The position numbers were made by a program, and so were the translations under genes. A DNA stretch of 64,000 nt from Chitinophaga pinensis (GTDB lineage: Bacteria; Bacteroidota; Bacteroidia; UKL13-3): contig CAMAWM010000002.1 of assembly GCA_945861965.1 (NCBI GenBank), forward strand, positions 1-64,000. Direction: 5' to 3'. Of this stretch, positions 41,010 through 50,510 are shown in pieces; the first letter of the stretch is position 1, and every line of letters starts with the position of its first letter. The notes under the pieces were generated by a model. The model ran no database searches. It worked only from the letters and a program-made list of their open reading frames with translations, and was not told where the DNA came from.

Positions 41010-41930
41010 ATGACAAATAAATTTTTAAAAACATTTTTAAACATTGCTTTTTTGCTTTTGATTTCATCGTGTGAAGAAGAAGGACCTTATATAGATTTCG
41101 CACCACCACGAGCGATTAACGATACAACTTACATTAGCGATACTCCTTTTGTAATGCAAAATAAAGGAATATTAATCGAAGACTTTTCGGGTGTGCGCTG
41201 TCCAAATTGTCCGGCTGCTGCCGATGATGCTAAAAACATTGCAGATAATAATCCTGGCAGAGTTTCAATTATTGCAATTCATCCATTGAAAGCTGATTTG
41301 GATGGATTAACAAAACCATTTATTGGACCACCTGCTGATGATCATTATAGCAAGTATGATTTTAGAACAAACGATGGAAATACCATATTGCAAAATTTGG
41401 GAGGAACAGGCGAATTGCCAATTGGCGCTATCAACAGAAAAAAATTTCCATCTGAAAATTATTTAATAAGGCGCGATAAATGGGCAACTTATTCTAATTC
41501 TGAATTGTTGGATAGTACACCTGTAAATATTTACTTAACAGGATATAATTTTAATTCAACTACAAATGAGCTTACCATTAAAATTAAAATTGCTTACACA
41601 AAACAAGTTAGTGATTCGATTAATTTGTTAAGTATTGCTGTAATCGAAGATGATTTGGAAAGTGTACAGGAAAGAAAAAGTGCAACTGGATCTACTGAAT
41701 TTATTGAAAATTATGTTCACATGCATGTTTTAAGAGGAATGGTAACATCCTCATTGGGAGAAAAATTGAATGCATCGTATGTTCCAAAACGAGTGTTCGA
41801 AAAAACGTATAAATATATAATGCCTTCAAACCAATTTTCAAACAATCCTTGGAATAAAAATTTGGAAGTAGTTGTCTTTGTTCATACTAGTTTGGGCATA
41901 CTGCATGCACAGACATTTAAAGTTCATTGA
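41010..41930 (+). CDS. Omp28-related outer-membrane lipoprotein (thioredoxin-like)
   Basis: Lipobox LLLISSCEEEG; ILIEDFSGVRCPNCPAAADDAKNIA...RVSIIAIHP; CxxC motif CPNC. Confidence 0.88.
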   Translation: MTNKFLKTFLNIAFLLLISSCEEEGPYIDFAPPRAINDTTYISDTPFVMQNKGILIEDFSGVRCPNCPAAADDAKNIADNNPGRVSIIAIHPLKADLDGLTKPFIGPPADDHYSKYDFRTNDGNTILQNLGGTGELPIGAINRKKFPSENYLIRRDKWATYSNSELLDSTPVNIYLTGYNFNSTTNELTIKIKIAYTKQVSDSINLLSIAVIEDDLESVQERKSATGSTEFIENYVHMHVLRGMVTSSLGEKLNASYVPKRVFEKTYKYIMPSNQFSNNPWNKNLEVVVFVHTSLGILHAQTFKVH

Positions 41931-41950
41931 CGATTTAAATTATACTGAAT

Positions 41951-42547
41951 TTGAAAATCCCTCGAAGTGTATTTGTTATTTTTGGATTGTATTTTATTTC
42001 CTGTACAAACAATTCTGAATACATAAATAAAGTAAAAGCTTTTCGAATGAATTTGGAATATGAATTTTCGAATTCACAAACTACGCCACTTGATTCGCTT
42101 GATTTAAAAAACTTTAAAGGGCTAAAATTTTTTGCTATTGATGAAGCATATAAGGTAAAAGCAAAACTAACACGTTTCAATAATCCAATTGTTTTCGATC
42201 TGATCTGTTCGCATGATTCCAAGAAGCCATATAAAAATTTTGGAAAAATAAATTTTGAGTTGAAGGGCAAAGAATTTGAACTTACCCTTTTAGAAGCTGC
42301 AAATAAAAAACCTGGATTCGAAAAATATTTGTTAGTTTGTTTTACTGATGAAACATCAGGAAAAGAAACATTTTCAAATGGCCGTTACATTGATTTTGAA
42401 ATTCCAAAAACAGATGAAATAGAAATAGATTTTAATTTGGCTTATAATCCTTATTGTGCTTTCAGCGGTCGTTATTCGTGCCCAATTCCGCCTAAAGAAA
42501 ATAATTTAAACATAGAAGTAAAAGCTGGCGAAAAATTTATTTACTAA
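41951..42547 (+). CDS. DUF1684 domain-containing lipoprotein
   Basis: Lipobox LYFISCTNN; FKGLKFFAIDEAYKVKAKL, FTDETSGKETFSNGRYIDFE, IDFNLAYNPYCAFSGRYSCPIPPKENNLNIEVKAGEK. Confidence 0.88.
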   Translation: MKIPRSVFVIFGLYFISCTNNSEYINKVKAFRMNLEYEFSNSQTTPLDSLDLKNFKGLKFFAIDEAYKVKAKLTRFNNPIVFDLICSHDSKKPYKNFGKINFELKGKEFELTLLEAANKKPGFEKYLLVCFTDETSGKETFSNGRYIDFEIPKTDEIEIDFNLAYNPYCAFSGRYSCPIPPKENNLNIEVKAGEKFIY

Positions 42548-42548
42548 A

Positions 42549-43451
42549 TTACCTCAACACATAATTGCTAGCATGAACCAAAGTATTGTCTAGGTATATT
42601 TCAACTGTGTATGTTCCATTTCCTAAAATTCGTTCATCGTTTTCATAGCCAATACAAATGTCTTGTTTCCCACCTGTGTAATTTATTTTTACATTGGATG
42701 TTGCATCAATAATTTCATCAGCACCATTTAAAGTAAATTGGCCTTTGTTCAATCCCATCAACGGTTTACCTTCAGGCGAAAGGATTCTTAAATACACAAT
42801 TCTTTCTCCAGCTATTGCTACTTTATTATCCATCACAGTTACACAAGCTTCAATTTTATTGGTCTTTTTTGCTAAGGCGCTTTCAACAAATTTTCCATTG
42901 CTTTTCTTTTTGTATGAAATAACTTTAACATATTCTGCTTTTAATTGACTAGCAGTTGCTACTTGTTTTTCTAAACCGGTTTTTGTTTCGTTTAGGTTGG
43001 TGATGGTTGTGTTTAATTGTGCGTTCTGTAATTTTAGAGTTTCATTTTCTGCCATCAACGAGTCGATTTTTTCTAAATAATCATCACGAAGTTGTGAAAG
43101 TGTTGCCAATTCGCGTTTCAATTGTTTATTGAGTTTGTCTGAGTTTTTTTCGTTCCTTAAAAGTTCGCGAATTTTTTGTTCTTGTTTTGCAACTTCTACT
43201 TTTGCTTCGCGAAGCAGCGTATCCAAATTGCCAGCAATACCTTGGTATTTTTCCAACTCCATTTCAGTCGAAACCAATTCGCGCTCAACAGCCACACGCA
43301 CGTTAATTAGACTATCTATATCGCTTGCAGCTTGTATCACCGTGGTTGTATGATTTTTGTATTGATACACATTAAAAGCTACTGAGCCAATTAAAAGTAG
43401 TAGAATTAAAATATAGCCACTTCTGTTTTGCTTTTGATTATCGTTGTTCAT
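42549..43451 (-). CDS. Membrane-anchored periplasmic coiled-coil protein
   Basis: One N-terminal TM (GYILILLLLIGSVAFNVYQY), long coiled coil, C-terminal beta-rich domain (YLRILSPEGKPL...GNGTYTVEIYLDN). Confidence 0.65.
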   Translation of the reverse strand: MNNDNQKQNRSGYILILLLLIGSVAFNVYQYKNHTTTVIQAASDIDSLINVRVAVERELVSTEMELEKYQGIAGNLDTLLREAKVEVAKQEQKIRELLRNEKNSDKLNKQLKRELATLSQLRDDYLEKIDSLMAENETLKLQNAQLNTTITNLNETKTGLEKQVATASQLKAEYVKVISYKKKSNGKFVESALAKKTNKIEACVTVMDNKVAIAGERIVYLRILSPEGKPLMGLNKGQFTLNGADEIIDATSNVKINYTGGKQDICIGYENDERILGNGTYTVEIYLDNTLVHASNYVLR

Positions 43452-43573
43452 TTTCTAATTATTTTTTGTGCAAATTAAATAGTAAAAACCCAATTTAAAT
43501 TCACGGGTTATCAACCAACGAAAAAAAATGAGTTTAGTTCACTCTCAACTGAAAACTCTTATTTTGCGCCCGA

Positions 43574-44677
43574 ATGAAATATTTTATAATAGCAGGAGAA
43601 GCTAGTGGCGATTTGCATGGAGCTAATCTTATTAAATCCATCAAACAAAAAGATTCAAAAGCTGAATTCAATTTTTGGGGAGGCGATTTGATGGCTAATG
43701 AAGCTACAGGATTGCTTCAACATTTTAAAGAAGTTGCTATTATGGGATTTGTTGAAGTACTTTTTCGTTTGCCTTTTATATTAAAAAGCATAAAAAAAGG
43801 CAAACAACAAATTACTAGTTTTAAGCCAGATGTAGTTGTACTTATTGATTATCCGGGTTTCAACCTGAGAATGGCTAAATTTTGCAAGCAAAACAATTTA
43901 AAGGTTGTTTATTATATCGCGCCAAAAGTATGGGCTTGGAAAGAAAATCGCGCCAAAAATTTAGAAAAATATGTAGATGAATTGTTGTTGGTTTTTCCTT
44001 TTGAATTCGATTATTTTAAAAAATGGAAAATTAAAAGCACCTATGTTGGAAATCCATTGTTGGATGAAATCTCGAATTTTAAAACTAAAAATAACTCATT
44101 CAGTAATTCTTCAAATCGTTCAATAATTGCCTTGCTTCCTGGAAGCAGAAAACAGGAAATTGAAAAAACTTTGCCATTGATGGTTCAATTGGCGGATAAT
44201 TATTTGCAATACCAATTTGTTGTGTGTGCAGCGCCATCCATTGATGAAATATTTTATCAAAAGCACGTAAATCAAAATTGTAAAATTGTATTCAATCAAA
44301 CTTATTCGGTTTTGAATAGTGCACAAGCAGCCATTGTTTGCAGTGGTACTGCAACGTTAGAAGTGGCATTGTTTAATGTGCCACAGGTTTGTGCGTATAA
44401 AGCAAATCCTTTTTCTATAGCAATTGCAAAGTTGTTTGTGAAAACAAAATACATTTCATTAGTAAATTTAATTCTTAATAAAACGGCAATTCTAGAATTA
44501 ATTCAAGAAAATTTTAATTTGAAAAACCTTCAATTAGAGTTTGAAAATATTTTGCCTGGAGGGAAAAAATACGATCAAATCCTTTTAGAATATAAAAATC
44601 TTCAAACCATTTTAGGCGATGTGGGCGCAAGTGATAAATCTGCTGAAATAATTTTTAATCTCTCAAGGAAAAGTTAA
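43574..44677 (+). CDS. lpxB: Lipid-A-disaccharide synthase
   Basis: MKYFIIAGEASGDLHGANLIKSIKQ, PKVWAWKENRAKNLEKYVDELLLVFPFE, LLPGSRKQEIEKTLP, VCSGTATLEVAL. Confidence 0.97.
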   Translation: MKYFIIAGEASGDLHGANLIKSIKQKDSKAEFNFWGGDLMANEATGLLQHFKEVAIMGFVEVLFRLPFILKSIKKGKQQITSFKPDVVVLIDYPGFNLRMAKFCKQNNLKVVYYIAPKVWAWKENRAKNLEKYVDELLLVFPFEFDYFKKWKIKSTYVGNPLLDEISNFKTKNNSFSNSSNRSIIALLPGSRKQEIEKTLPLMVQLADNYLQYQFVVCAAPSIDEIFYQKHVNQNCKIVFNQTYSVLNSAQAAIVCSGTATLEVALFNVPQVCAYKANPFSIAIAKLFVKTKYISLVNLILNKTAILELIQENFNLKNLQLEFENILPGGKKYDQILLEYKNLQTILGDVGASDKSAEIIFNLSRKS

Positions 44678-44687
44678 AAAACAAAAA

Positions 44688-44708
44688 CCCGCAAAAAGGA
44701 TTTGCGGG
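44688..44708 (+). terminator. Intrinsic terminator downstream of lpxB
   Basis: 8-bp stem CCCGCAAA / TTTGCGGG, loop AAGGA, followed by CTTTGTTT. Confidence 0.8.
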
Positions 44709-44803
44709 CTTTGTTTATAATGAAAACAAATGAAACTAAATTACCAAATGAGTTAGTAAAACGAAAGATTAAATTTTTTAGTATTCGAAAAATAAAAATC
44801 CAA

Positions 44804-45961
44804 TTAGCATAATTTATAAATTTTTGCGAGTACTGTTTTCAAATCTTCCATTAAATCGCTGATATCTTCAACTCCAACACTTAATCTAAGCATGTTATCT
44901 ACAACTCCAGCCGCTTCTCGTTCAGCTTTTGGAATGCTAGCGTGAGTCATACTTGCAGGATGATTTATTAAACTTTCTACTCCGCCTAAACTTTCGGCCA
45001 ATGTAAAAACTTTAAAAGACGAAGCAATTTTAAATGTATGTTCTAGCGAAGCGTTTTTTAACACAATTGAAATCATACCTCCAAAACCACGCATCTGTTT
45101 TTTTGCTATTTCATGATTTTGACTATCGGCAAAACCTGGCCAATATACTTTTTCAATTTTTGGATGTTTTTTTAAATAATTAGCTATGACTTCAGCGTTT
45201 TCGCAATGCGCTTTCATTCTCAAATGCAAAGTTTTTATTCCTCTCAAAACTAAAAAACTATCCATTGGGCCAGGTGTAGCACCGCAACTGTTATGAATAA
45301 ATGCTAACTGCTCATATATTGTATCATCGTTTGTAACCAAAGCGCCCATAATTACATCGCTATGTCCGCCAAGGTATTTTGTAACAGAATGCATTACTAT
45401 ATCAGCACCTAAATCTAATGGATTTTGTAAATATGGCGAAGCAAAAGTGTTATCAACTGCAAGAATTACATTGTGTTTTTTTGCAATTTCGGCACATACC
45501 GAAATGTCTATAATTTGCATGGTAGGATTCGTTGGTGTTTCAACCCAAATCAGTTTTGTTTTTTCATTCAAAAAATTGTTGATGTTGTTTGCATCAGTTA
45601 AATCGATGAAATGAAATTTAATTCCAAACTTGGCAAAAACTTTAGTAAACATTCGGTAACTGCCTCCGTACAAATCGTTTCCAGTTATTACCTCATCGCC
45701 AGGTTGCAATAGTTTAATTACAGCATCTGTTGCGCCCATTCCACTTGAAAAACACAATCCGTGTTTGCCATTTTCTAATGAGGCTATGCATTTTTCTAAA
45801 GCACTTCGTGTCGGATTTTTTCCTCTAGCATACGCATACCCTTTATGCTTTCCTGGACTTTCTTGCCAATAGGTCGAAGTTTGATAAATAGGTGTCATTA
45901 CGGCTCCTGTTGTTTCATCAGGTTCTTGGCCAGCATGAATAGCTTTGGTTGCAAATTTCAT
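44804..45961 (-). CDS. Cystathionine gamma-synthase / PLP-dependent trans-sulfuration enzyme
   Basis: MKFATKAIHAGQEPDETTGAVMTPIYQTSTY, YARGKNPTRSALE, SVTKYLGGHSDVIMG. Confidence 0.94.
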   Translation of the reverse strand: MKFATKAIHAGQEPDETTGAVMTPIYQTSTYWQESPGKHKGYAYARGKNPTRSALEKCIASLENGKHGLCFSSGMGATDAVIKLLQPGDEVITGNDLYGGSYRMFTKVFAKFGIKFHFIDLTDANNINNFLNEKTKLIWVETPTNPTMQIIDISVCAEIAKKHNVILAVDNTFASPYLQNPLDLGADIVMHSVTKYLGGHSDVIMGALVTNDDTIYEQLAFIHNSCGATPGPMDSFLVLRGIKTLHLRMKAHCENAEVIANYLKKHPKIEKVYWPGFADSQNHEIAKKQMRGFGGMISIVLKNASLEHTFKIASSFKVFTLAESLGGVESLINHPASMTHASIPKAEREAAGVVDNMLRLSVGVEDISDLMEDLKTVLAKIYKLC

Positions 45962-45981
45962 AGTATTAGAATAAATTTTCA

Positions 45982-46012
45982 CAAAAGTAGTTTTTAGAAA
46001 GGCTTTACCAAA
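45982..46012 (-). promoter_or_regulatory. Putative promoter TTG-N19-TACTTTTG upstream of cystathionine gamma-synthase
   Basis: Minus strand: TTTG (46012-46009), 19-nt spacer, TACTTTTG (45989-45982), 21 nt upstream of the ATG at 45961. Confidence 0.6.
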
Positions 46013-46119
46013 AGTTGATATTCATAATTCTTTTGGTTTCATGTTTTTGTATGATTAATAAATTTTTTATTTGTAATAATGTAAAACAATATATATTCAC
46101 ATCGTTAATAATTTTAGTT

Positions 46120-46485
46120 ATGACTACCCAATTTATTACTAAATTAAATAAAACTGAAGTCGGTTTTCATCTGTTGATGTCGCTATGTATTGTTGATGGA
46201 AGTGTAAATCATGCAGAAAGCGAAGTGATTCTTGAATTTTTAGAAAAAAACTTTAAAGGATCAATTGATATCATAAAAGAACAAGCTTTTTTACTTGCAT
46301 TGCCTGCCGAAGAATTGAAATATCATTTTATAGAAGTGGTAGAACAATTTTATAAATTGAGCAGCGTAGAAGAAAGAAATAACATCACTTCATTTGCAAT
46401 GAAAGTAGCAATGGCTGATACCCAAATGCAATCAAGCGAAAACGCATTGATAAATGCTCTTTATGATGCGTGGGGAATTGAATAA
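46120..46485 (+). CDS. TerB-like tellurite-resistance-fold protein
   Basis: MTTQFITKLNKTEVGFHLLMSLCIVDGSVNHAESEVILEFLEKNF; all-helical; start trimmed to 46120. Confidence 0.6.
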   Translation: MTTQFITKLNKTEVGFHLLMSLCIVDGSVNHAESEVILEFLEKNFKGSIDIIKEQAFLLALPAEELKYHFIEVVEQFYKLSSVEERNNITSFAMKVAMADTQMQSSENALINALYDAWGIE

Positions 46486-46546
46486 AACAATTACAGATAT
46501 TTAACTTCTAAATATTAATTTGCGCCATATTTTAAATTTATAACAC

Positions 46547-47203
46547 ATGAAATTTTTTATTGATACAGCCAATTTAGCTCAAATAAAAGAGGCAAATGAT
46601 TTGGGGATTTTAGATGGGGTTACAACCAATCCTTCGTTAATGGCCAAAGAGGGAATTAAGGGTGAGGAGGCTGTAATGAAGCACTACAAAGACATTTGTA
46701 ATATAATAGATGGCGATATAAGTGCTGAAGTTATTAGTACAAATTTTGAAGGAATGATTGCTGAAGGCGAAAAACTTTCAGCCATTGATAAAAAAATTGT
46801 GGTAAAAATACCGATGATAAAAGAAGGAGTTAAAGCTTTGAAATATTTTTCGTCAAAAGGTATTAAAACAAATTGCACCTTAGTTTTTAGTGCAGGACAA
46901 GCAATACTGGCTGCTAAAGCTGGTGCTAATTATATCTCTCCATTTGTTGGCAGATTGGATGACATTAGTTACGATGGAATGGAACTGATTGCTCAAATTG
47001 CAAATATTTTTGCGGTGCAGGGATATAAAACTGAAATATTAGCTGCTTCTATTCGCAATCCTGTACATATTATAAAAGCTGCCGAAATGGGCGCACATGT
47101 AATTACAAGTCCATTGGAAAGTATTTTGGCATTACTAAAACATCCGCTTACCGATATTGGTTTGGAGAAATTTTTAGCCGACCACAAAAAGTTGAATTCT
47201 TAA
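46547..47203 (+). CDS. Fructose-6-phosphate aldolase / small transaldolase
   Basis: [78 protein letters not shown]. Confidence 0.95.
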   Translation: MKFFIDTANLAQIKEANDLGILDGVTTNPSLMAKEGIKGEEAVMKHYKDICNIIDGDISAEVISTNFEGMIAEGEKLSAIDKKIVVKIPMIKEGVKALKYFSSKGIKTNCTLVFSAGQAILAAKAGANYISPFVGRLDDISYDGMELIAQIANIFAVQGYKTEILAASIRNPVHIIKAAEMGAHVITSPLESILALLKHPLTDIGLEKFLADHKKLNS

Positions 47204-47209
47204 TTTGAT

Positions 47210-47596
47210 TTAAGAAGCTTTGACATTATTGTCAGTGTATTTGCTGGGGCATTTCAACAATATTTTTGAAGCTTCAAAATGGTCTTTTTCCATTTTCCCT
47301 ACAATTACTATTTTCTCTGATTTGTCAAAATCTGGTGGCTCTGGGTTGTGGTAAACAACTTTGGTTTCGTTTCCTTTTTCATCAATCATAAAAAACGAAA
47401 AGTAGTTGGCATCTTTTTCAGGGTTGTAGTATTTTTCTTTCTCGCGATTTAATTTCCCAACTATATGAAATTCTTTATCTGAATTTTCTGTTGCTACTGC
47501 AAAATCCTCGTATGTGCTGGCATCTCCGTAGCTGCTGTAAATAATTCCTATACAAACGGCTATTAGTATTAATGCTATGATATGAATTTTTTTCAC
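47210..47596 (-). CDS. ccmE: Cytochrome c maturation protein CcmE (CxxxY type)
   Basis: Single TM, OB-fold-like HIVGKLNREKE...VIVGKMEKDHFEASKILLKCPSKYTDN. Confidence 0.85.
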   Translation of the reverse strand: MKKIHIIALILIAVCIGIIYSSYGDASTYEDFAVATENSDKEFHIVGKLNREKEKYYNPEKDANYFSFFMIDEKGNETKVVYHNPEPPDFDKSEKIVIVGKMEKDHFEASKILLKCPSKYTDNNVKAS

Positions 47597-47604
47597 GGTT
47601 TAAT

Positions 47605-47787
47605 TTAATTGCTTTTTGAATCGTTGTTTTTCTTTTCTTGTTTCTTTAACCTTAAATCAATATGGATTAAATACGCTACTACTACAACAAAAATAATTGC
47701 AATAACACCAACAACTACAATCATTTTATCGTTGTTTATTGGCTCGGTTAATTGATTGGTTTGAATTTGTAGAGATATTTTTTTCAT
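47605..47787 (-). CDS. ccmD: CcmD-like small membrane protein
   Basis: 60 aa, one TM (MIVVVGVIAIIFVVVVAYLIHIDLRLKKQE), between ccmC and ccmE. Confidence 0.7.
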   Translation of the reverse strand: MKKISLQIQTNQLTEPINNDKMIVVVGVIAIIFVVVVAYLIHIDLRLKKQEKKNNDSKSN

Positions 47788-47820
47788 GGTTTAATTTTTT
47801 AAAATAAGTGGAATTAAATA

Positions 47821-48519
47821 TCAATTTGAAGCCGACATTTCTATTTTTTTTAATCTAAATTTTAATTGAGCAATCCAAAATCCTAATAGAATCCAACCAA
47901 TACAAGCGGGATAAAATATTAATCGCATATTGTTGTCCAAATCATATGAATTAAATGCAGGATTTCCACCGTTTCCAGGATGCAAAGAATCAGTTAATCG
48001 AGGTAATATAAAAATCAAAACTAAATAAATTGGCAAACAAAATATATTGTAAACAGCTGAAACTCGAGCACGTTTTTCTTCATCATCAATGCTGCTGCGC
48101 AATACAAAATAGGCAGAATAAAGCAACATGCCAATTGCGGCACTATTCAGTTTTGGATCGGCAACCCAATATGCGCCCCAAGTATTTTTTGCCCAAATCA
48201 TTCCTGTTAATAGTCCAGCAATGCCAAAGGTCATTCCAACCGATGCAAAGCATGATGAATGCAAATCGTTCAACGAGTTTTTTGAGAAATTTGTTTGTAT
48301 AGCAATTTTGTTTGATTCAGGTTTTTCGCTTAAACTAAATATGGCATAAATAAAGGATGCTACCATCAATGCAATCATGCAAAACCACATCGGAACATGA
48401 AAAAATAAGTTGCGTATAGTTTGTTCCAAAATGGGCAAATCGGGTACATTTCCCAAAAGTCCGGCTGCAATCGAATAGAGTATTAAAACAACAGAAAGTA
48501 TTTTCCACCAATTCATCAT
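47821..48519 (-). CDS. ccmC: CcmC/CcsA-like heme handling protein
   Basis: Multi-TM; NLFFHVPMWFCM, NTWGAYWVADPKLNSAAIGMLLYSAYF (WWD-like region). Confidence 0.88.
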   Translation of the reverse strand: MMNWWKILSVVLILYSIAAGLLGNVPDLPILEQTIRNLFFHVPMWFCMIALMVASFIYAIFSLSEKPESNKIAIQTNFSKNSLNDLHSSCFASVGMTFGIAGLLTGMIWAKNTWGAYWVADPKLNSAAIGMLLYSAYFVLRSSIDDEEKRARVSAVYNIFCLPIYLVLIFILPRLTDSLHPGNGGNPAFNSYDLDNNMRLIFYPACIGWILLGFWIAQLKFRLKKIEMSASN

Positions 48520-48524
48520 GCCTG

Positions 48525-48532
48525 CAAAGGTA
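48525..48532 (-). promoter_or_regulatory. Putative -7 element TACCTTTG upstream of ccmC
   Basis: Minus strand TACCTTTGCAGGCATGATG; TAnnTTTG 5 nt from the start codon. Confidence 0.45.
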
Positions 48533-48564
48533 AATAAGTAAGCGAGACTAGTGAATGATATTTT

Positions 48565-49236
48565 TCAGAGATTAATTCTGCCGTCTTCCATTTCGATAAT
48601 TCTATTGGTTTTTGATGCGAAATCCTTGTCGTGAGTTACAGCAATTATCGTTTGATTGAAATTTGTTGAAAGTTCATCAAACAATTCAAATACGATTTTG
48701 GAGTTTGCCGAATCAAGATTTCCTGTTGGCTCATCCGCCATAATAATAGTAGGATCGTTAATAATAGCTCGTGCAATTGCAACTCGTTGTTGTTCCCCGC
48801 CAGATAGTTTGTTGGCTTGTTTATTTGCTTGAGAATAGACACCAAGCAATTTTAATTTCTCAATGGCACGACTTTCAATTTCATCTTTCGAATATTTTGC
48901 AAGTTTCAAAGCAGGAAGCATTACATTTTGTAAAACAGTAAACTCGGGTAATAAATAATGAAACTGAAATACAAAACCAATATGATTGTTCCGAAATTCG
49001 GATAGATCGTCTTTGCTTTTTCCGGTCAATAGTTGTTGATTTATTTCTACTGTTCCTTCATACGAAGTGTCCATAGTTGATAGCACATAAAGCAAAGTTG
49101 ATTTGCCACAACCCGATTTGCCAACCAATGACAAAAATTCGCCTCGCCTCACTTCGAAGCTTACACTATCAAGTACTTTAAACTTTTCGGGAGAGAAAAA
49201 ATATTTAGTGACTTGTGAAGTTTTTAATACAATCAT
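48565..49236 (-). CDS. ABC transporter ATP-binding protein (LolD/MacB type)
   Basis: Walker [10 protein letters not shown], signature [15 protein letters not shown], Walker [13 protein letters not shown]. Confidence 0.95.
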   Translation of the reverse strand: MIVLKTSQVTKYFFSPEKFKVLDSVSFEVRRGEFLSLVGKSGCGKSTLLYVLSTMDTSYEGTVEINQQLLTGKSKDDLSEFRNNHIGFVFQFHYLLPEFTVLQNVMLPALKLAKYSKDEIESRAIEKLKLLGVYSQANKQANKLSGGEQQRVAIARAIINDPTIIMADEPTGNLDSANSKIVFELFDELSTNFNQTIIAVTHDKDFASKTNRIIEMEDGRINL

Positions 49237-49259
49237 TTTGAGTGCATGCTATTATTTAA

Positions 49260-50510
49260 TTAGCCTCGAATTATATCAACGGGATCAATCCTTCCTGCTT
49301 TTTTTGACGGGAAAAATCCTGCGACAAATGTTGTAATCAATCCGAATGAAATTCCATAAATATAGAATTTGATTGCAAAATTTACAGGCATGTGGTCTAT
49401 TGCTAAAAATCCTCCTGTGTTAAATGGAATTTTTTCAATTCCTAATGACATTAAAAAGCCTAAACACAATCCAAGAATTCCACCAATCAATCCAATGATT
49501 AACGATTGGGTTAAAAAAATTAACATCACGTCTTTGCTAGTAAAACCAGTTGCTTTAAGTATTGCAATGTCTTTCATTTTTTCATAAATTGTCATGTTCA
49601 TGATGTTGTAAATTCCAAATCCAGCAACGAGTAAAATGGTGATTACTGTTGCACCAGTTATTACATTTCTCAATGTGAAACTAATTAGTATAGTTGCATT
49701 TGCAGTTTCCCAATCTTCAGCTTTATAATTAAAAGTTTTAGCATATTCAGCAGCGATTTTTTTTGATTGGTATAAATCTTTCAATTTTAAATTAATGTCG
49801 GTGATGTAATTTTTGTTTTTTTGCAATATTCGTTGAACAGTGCCGATGTTTGCATAACTTCTCACATCATCTATTTGGCCTATTCCTATTTGAAAAATTC
49901 CAACAATATTTAATGTAAAAATTTCGCCCGAAGGAGTTGTTATATTAATTCTATCACCTTTATGTACATTTAATTTCTTGGCTAATCCAGCACCCATTAA
50001 TACTGCATTTGAATTCATCATTAGATCTTCAATACTTCCTTCTTTCATTTTAGTATTTAGCGAAAAAAGTCGGTCTTCATCTTCAATATTTACACCAGAT
50101 ACAAAACCGCTTAATTGCAGGTTTCCATAGTTGTAAAACACTTGTGAGCTTACAGATGGCGAAACTCCAAATACACGCTTGTCTTCTTGTAATCGATGAA
50201 TAATTTGAGAGGCGTTTCGTAGATTTTTCTTTTCTAATTTTGGTCGTTGGTGATGAATGATTATTTTTTTCTCTAAAAATAATTCTTCAACAATGGAAGG
50301 GCGTTCGGTTTTTATATCGTTGTAAATATGAATATGCGGACTTGCACTAAGCATTGTTTCTTCAAGCAAATGATTTACGCCTGTCATAAAAGCTGTCATA
50401 GCAATAAACATGGCTATGCCAAAAGTAACTCCAAGTGCCGCTATACTGCTTTGTTTTTTTCGACTTAGCAAATGAGTTTTCGCAATGCTTGTTGTCAGTT
50501 TAAGGTTCAT
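49260..50510 (-). CDS. ABC transporter permease (FtsX/LolC/MacB family)
   Basis: Four-TM layout with large periplasmic domain; KDIAILKATGFTSKDVMLIFL; FFPSKKAGRIDPVDIIRG. Confidence 0.92.
   Translation of the reverse strand: MNLKLTTSIAKTHLLSRKKQSSIAALGVTFGIAMFIAMTAFMTGVNHLLEETMLSASPHIHIYNDIKTERPSIVEELFLEKKIIIHHQRPKLEKKNLRNASQIIHRLQEDKRVFGVSPSVSSQVFYNYGNLQLSGFVSGVNIEDEDRLFSLNTKMKEGSIEDLMMNSNAVLMGAGLAKKLNVHKGDRINITTPSGEIFTLNIVGIFQIGIGQIDDVRSYANIGTVQRILQKNKNYITDINLKLKDLYQSKKIAAEYAKTFNYKAEDWETANATILISFTLRNVITGATVITILLVAGFGIYNIMNMTIYEKMKDIAILKATGFTSKDVMLIFLTQSLIIGLIGGILGLCLGFLMSLGIEKIPFNTGGFLAIDHMPVNFAIKFYIYGISFGLITTFVAGFFPSKKAGRIDPVDIIRG

Noticed and set aside
46015-46119. N-terminal extension of the TerB-like ORF (MIFIILLVSCFCMINKFF...)
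   Set aside because: Hydrophobic extension overlaps the divergent promoter region; the ATG at 46120 begins the conserved-looking domain.
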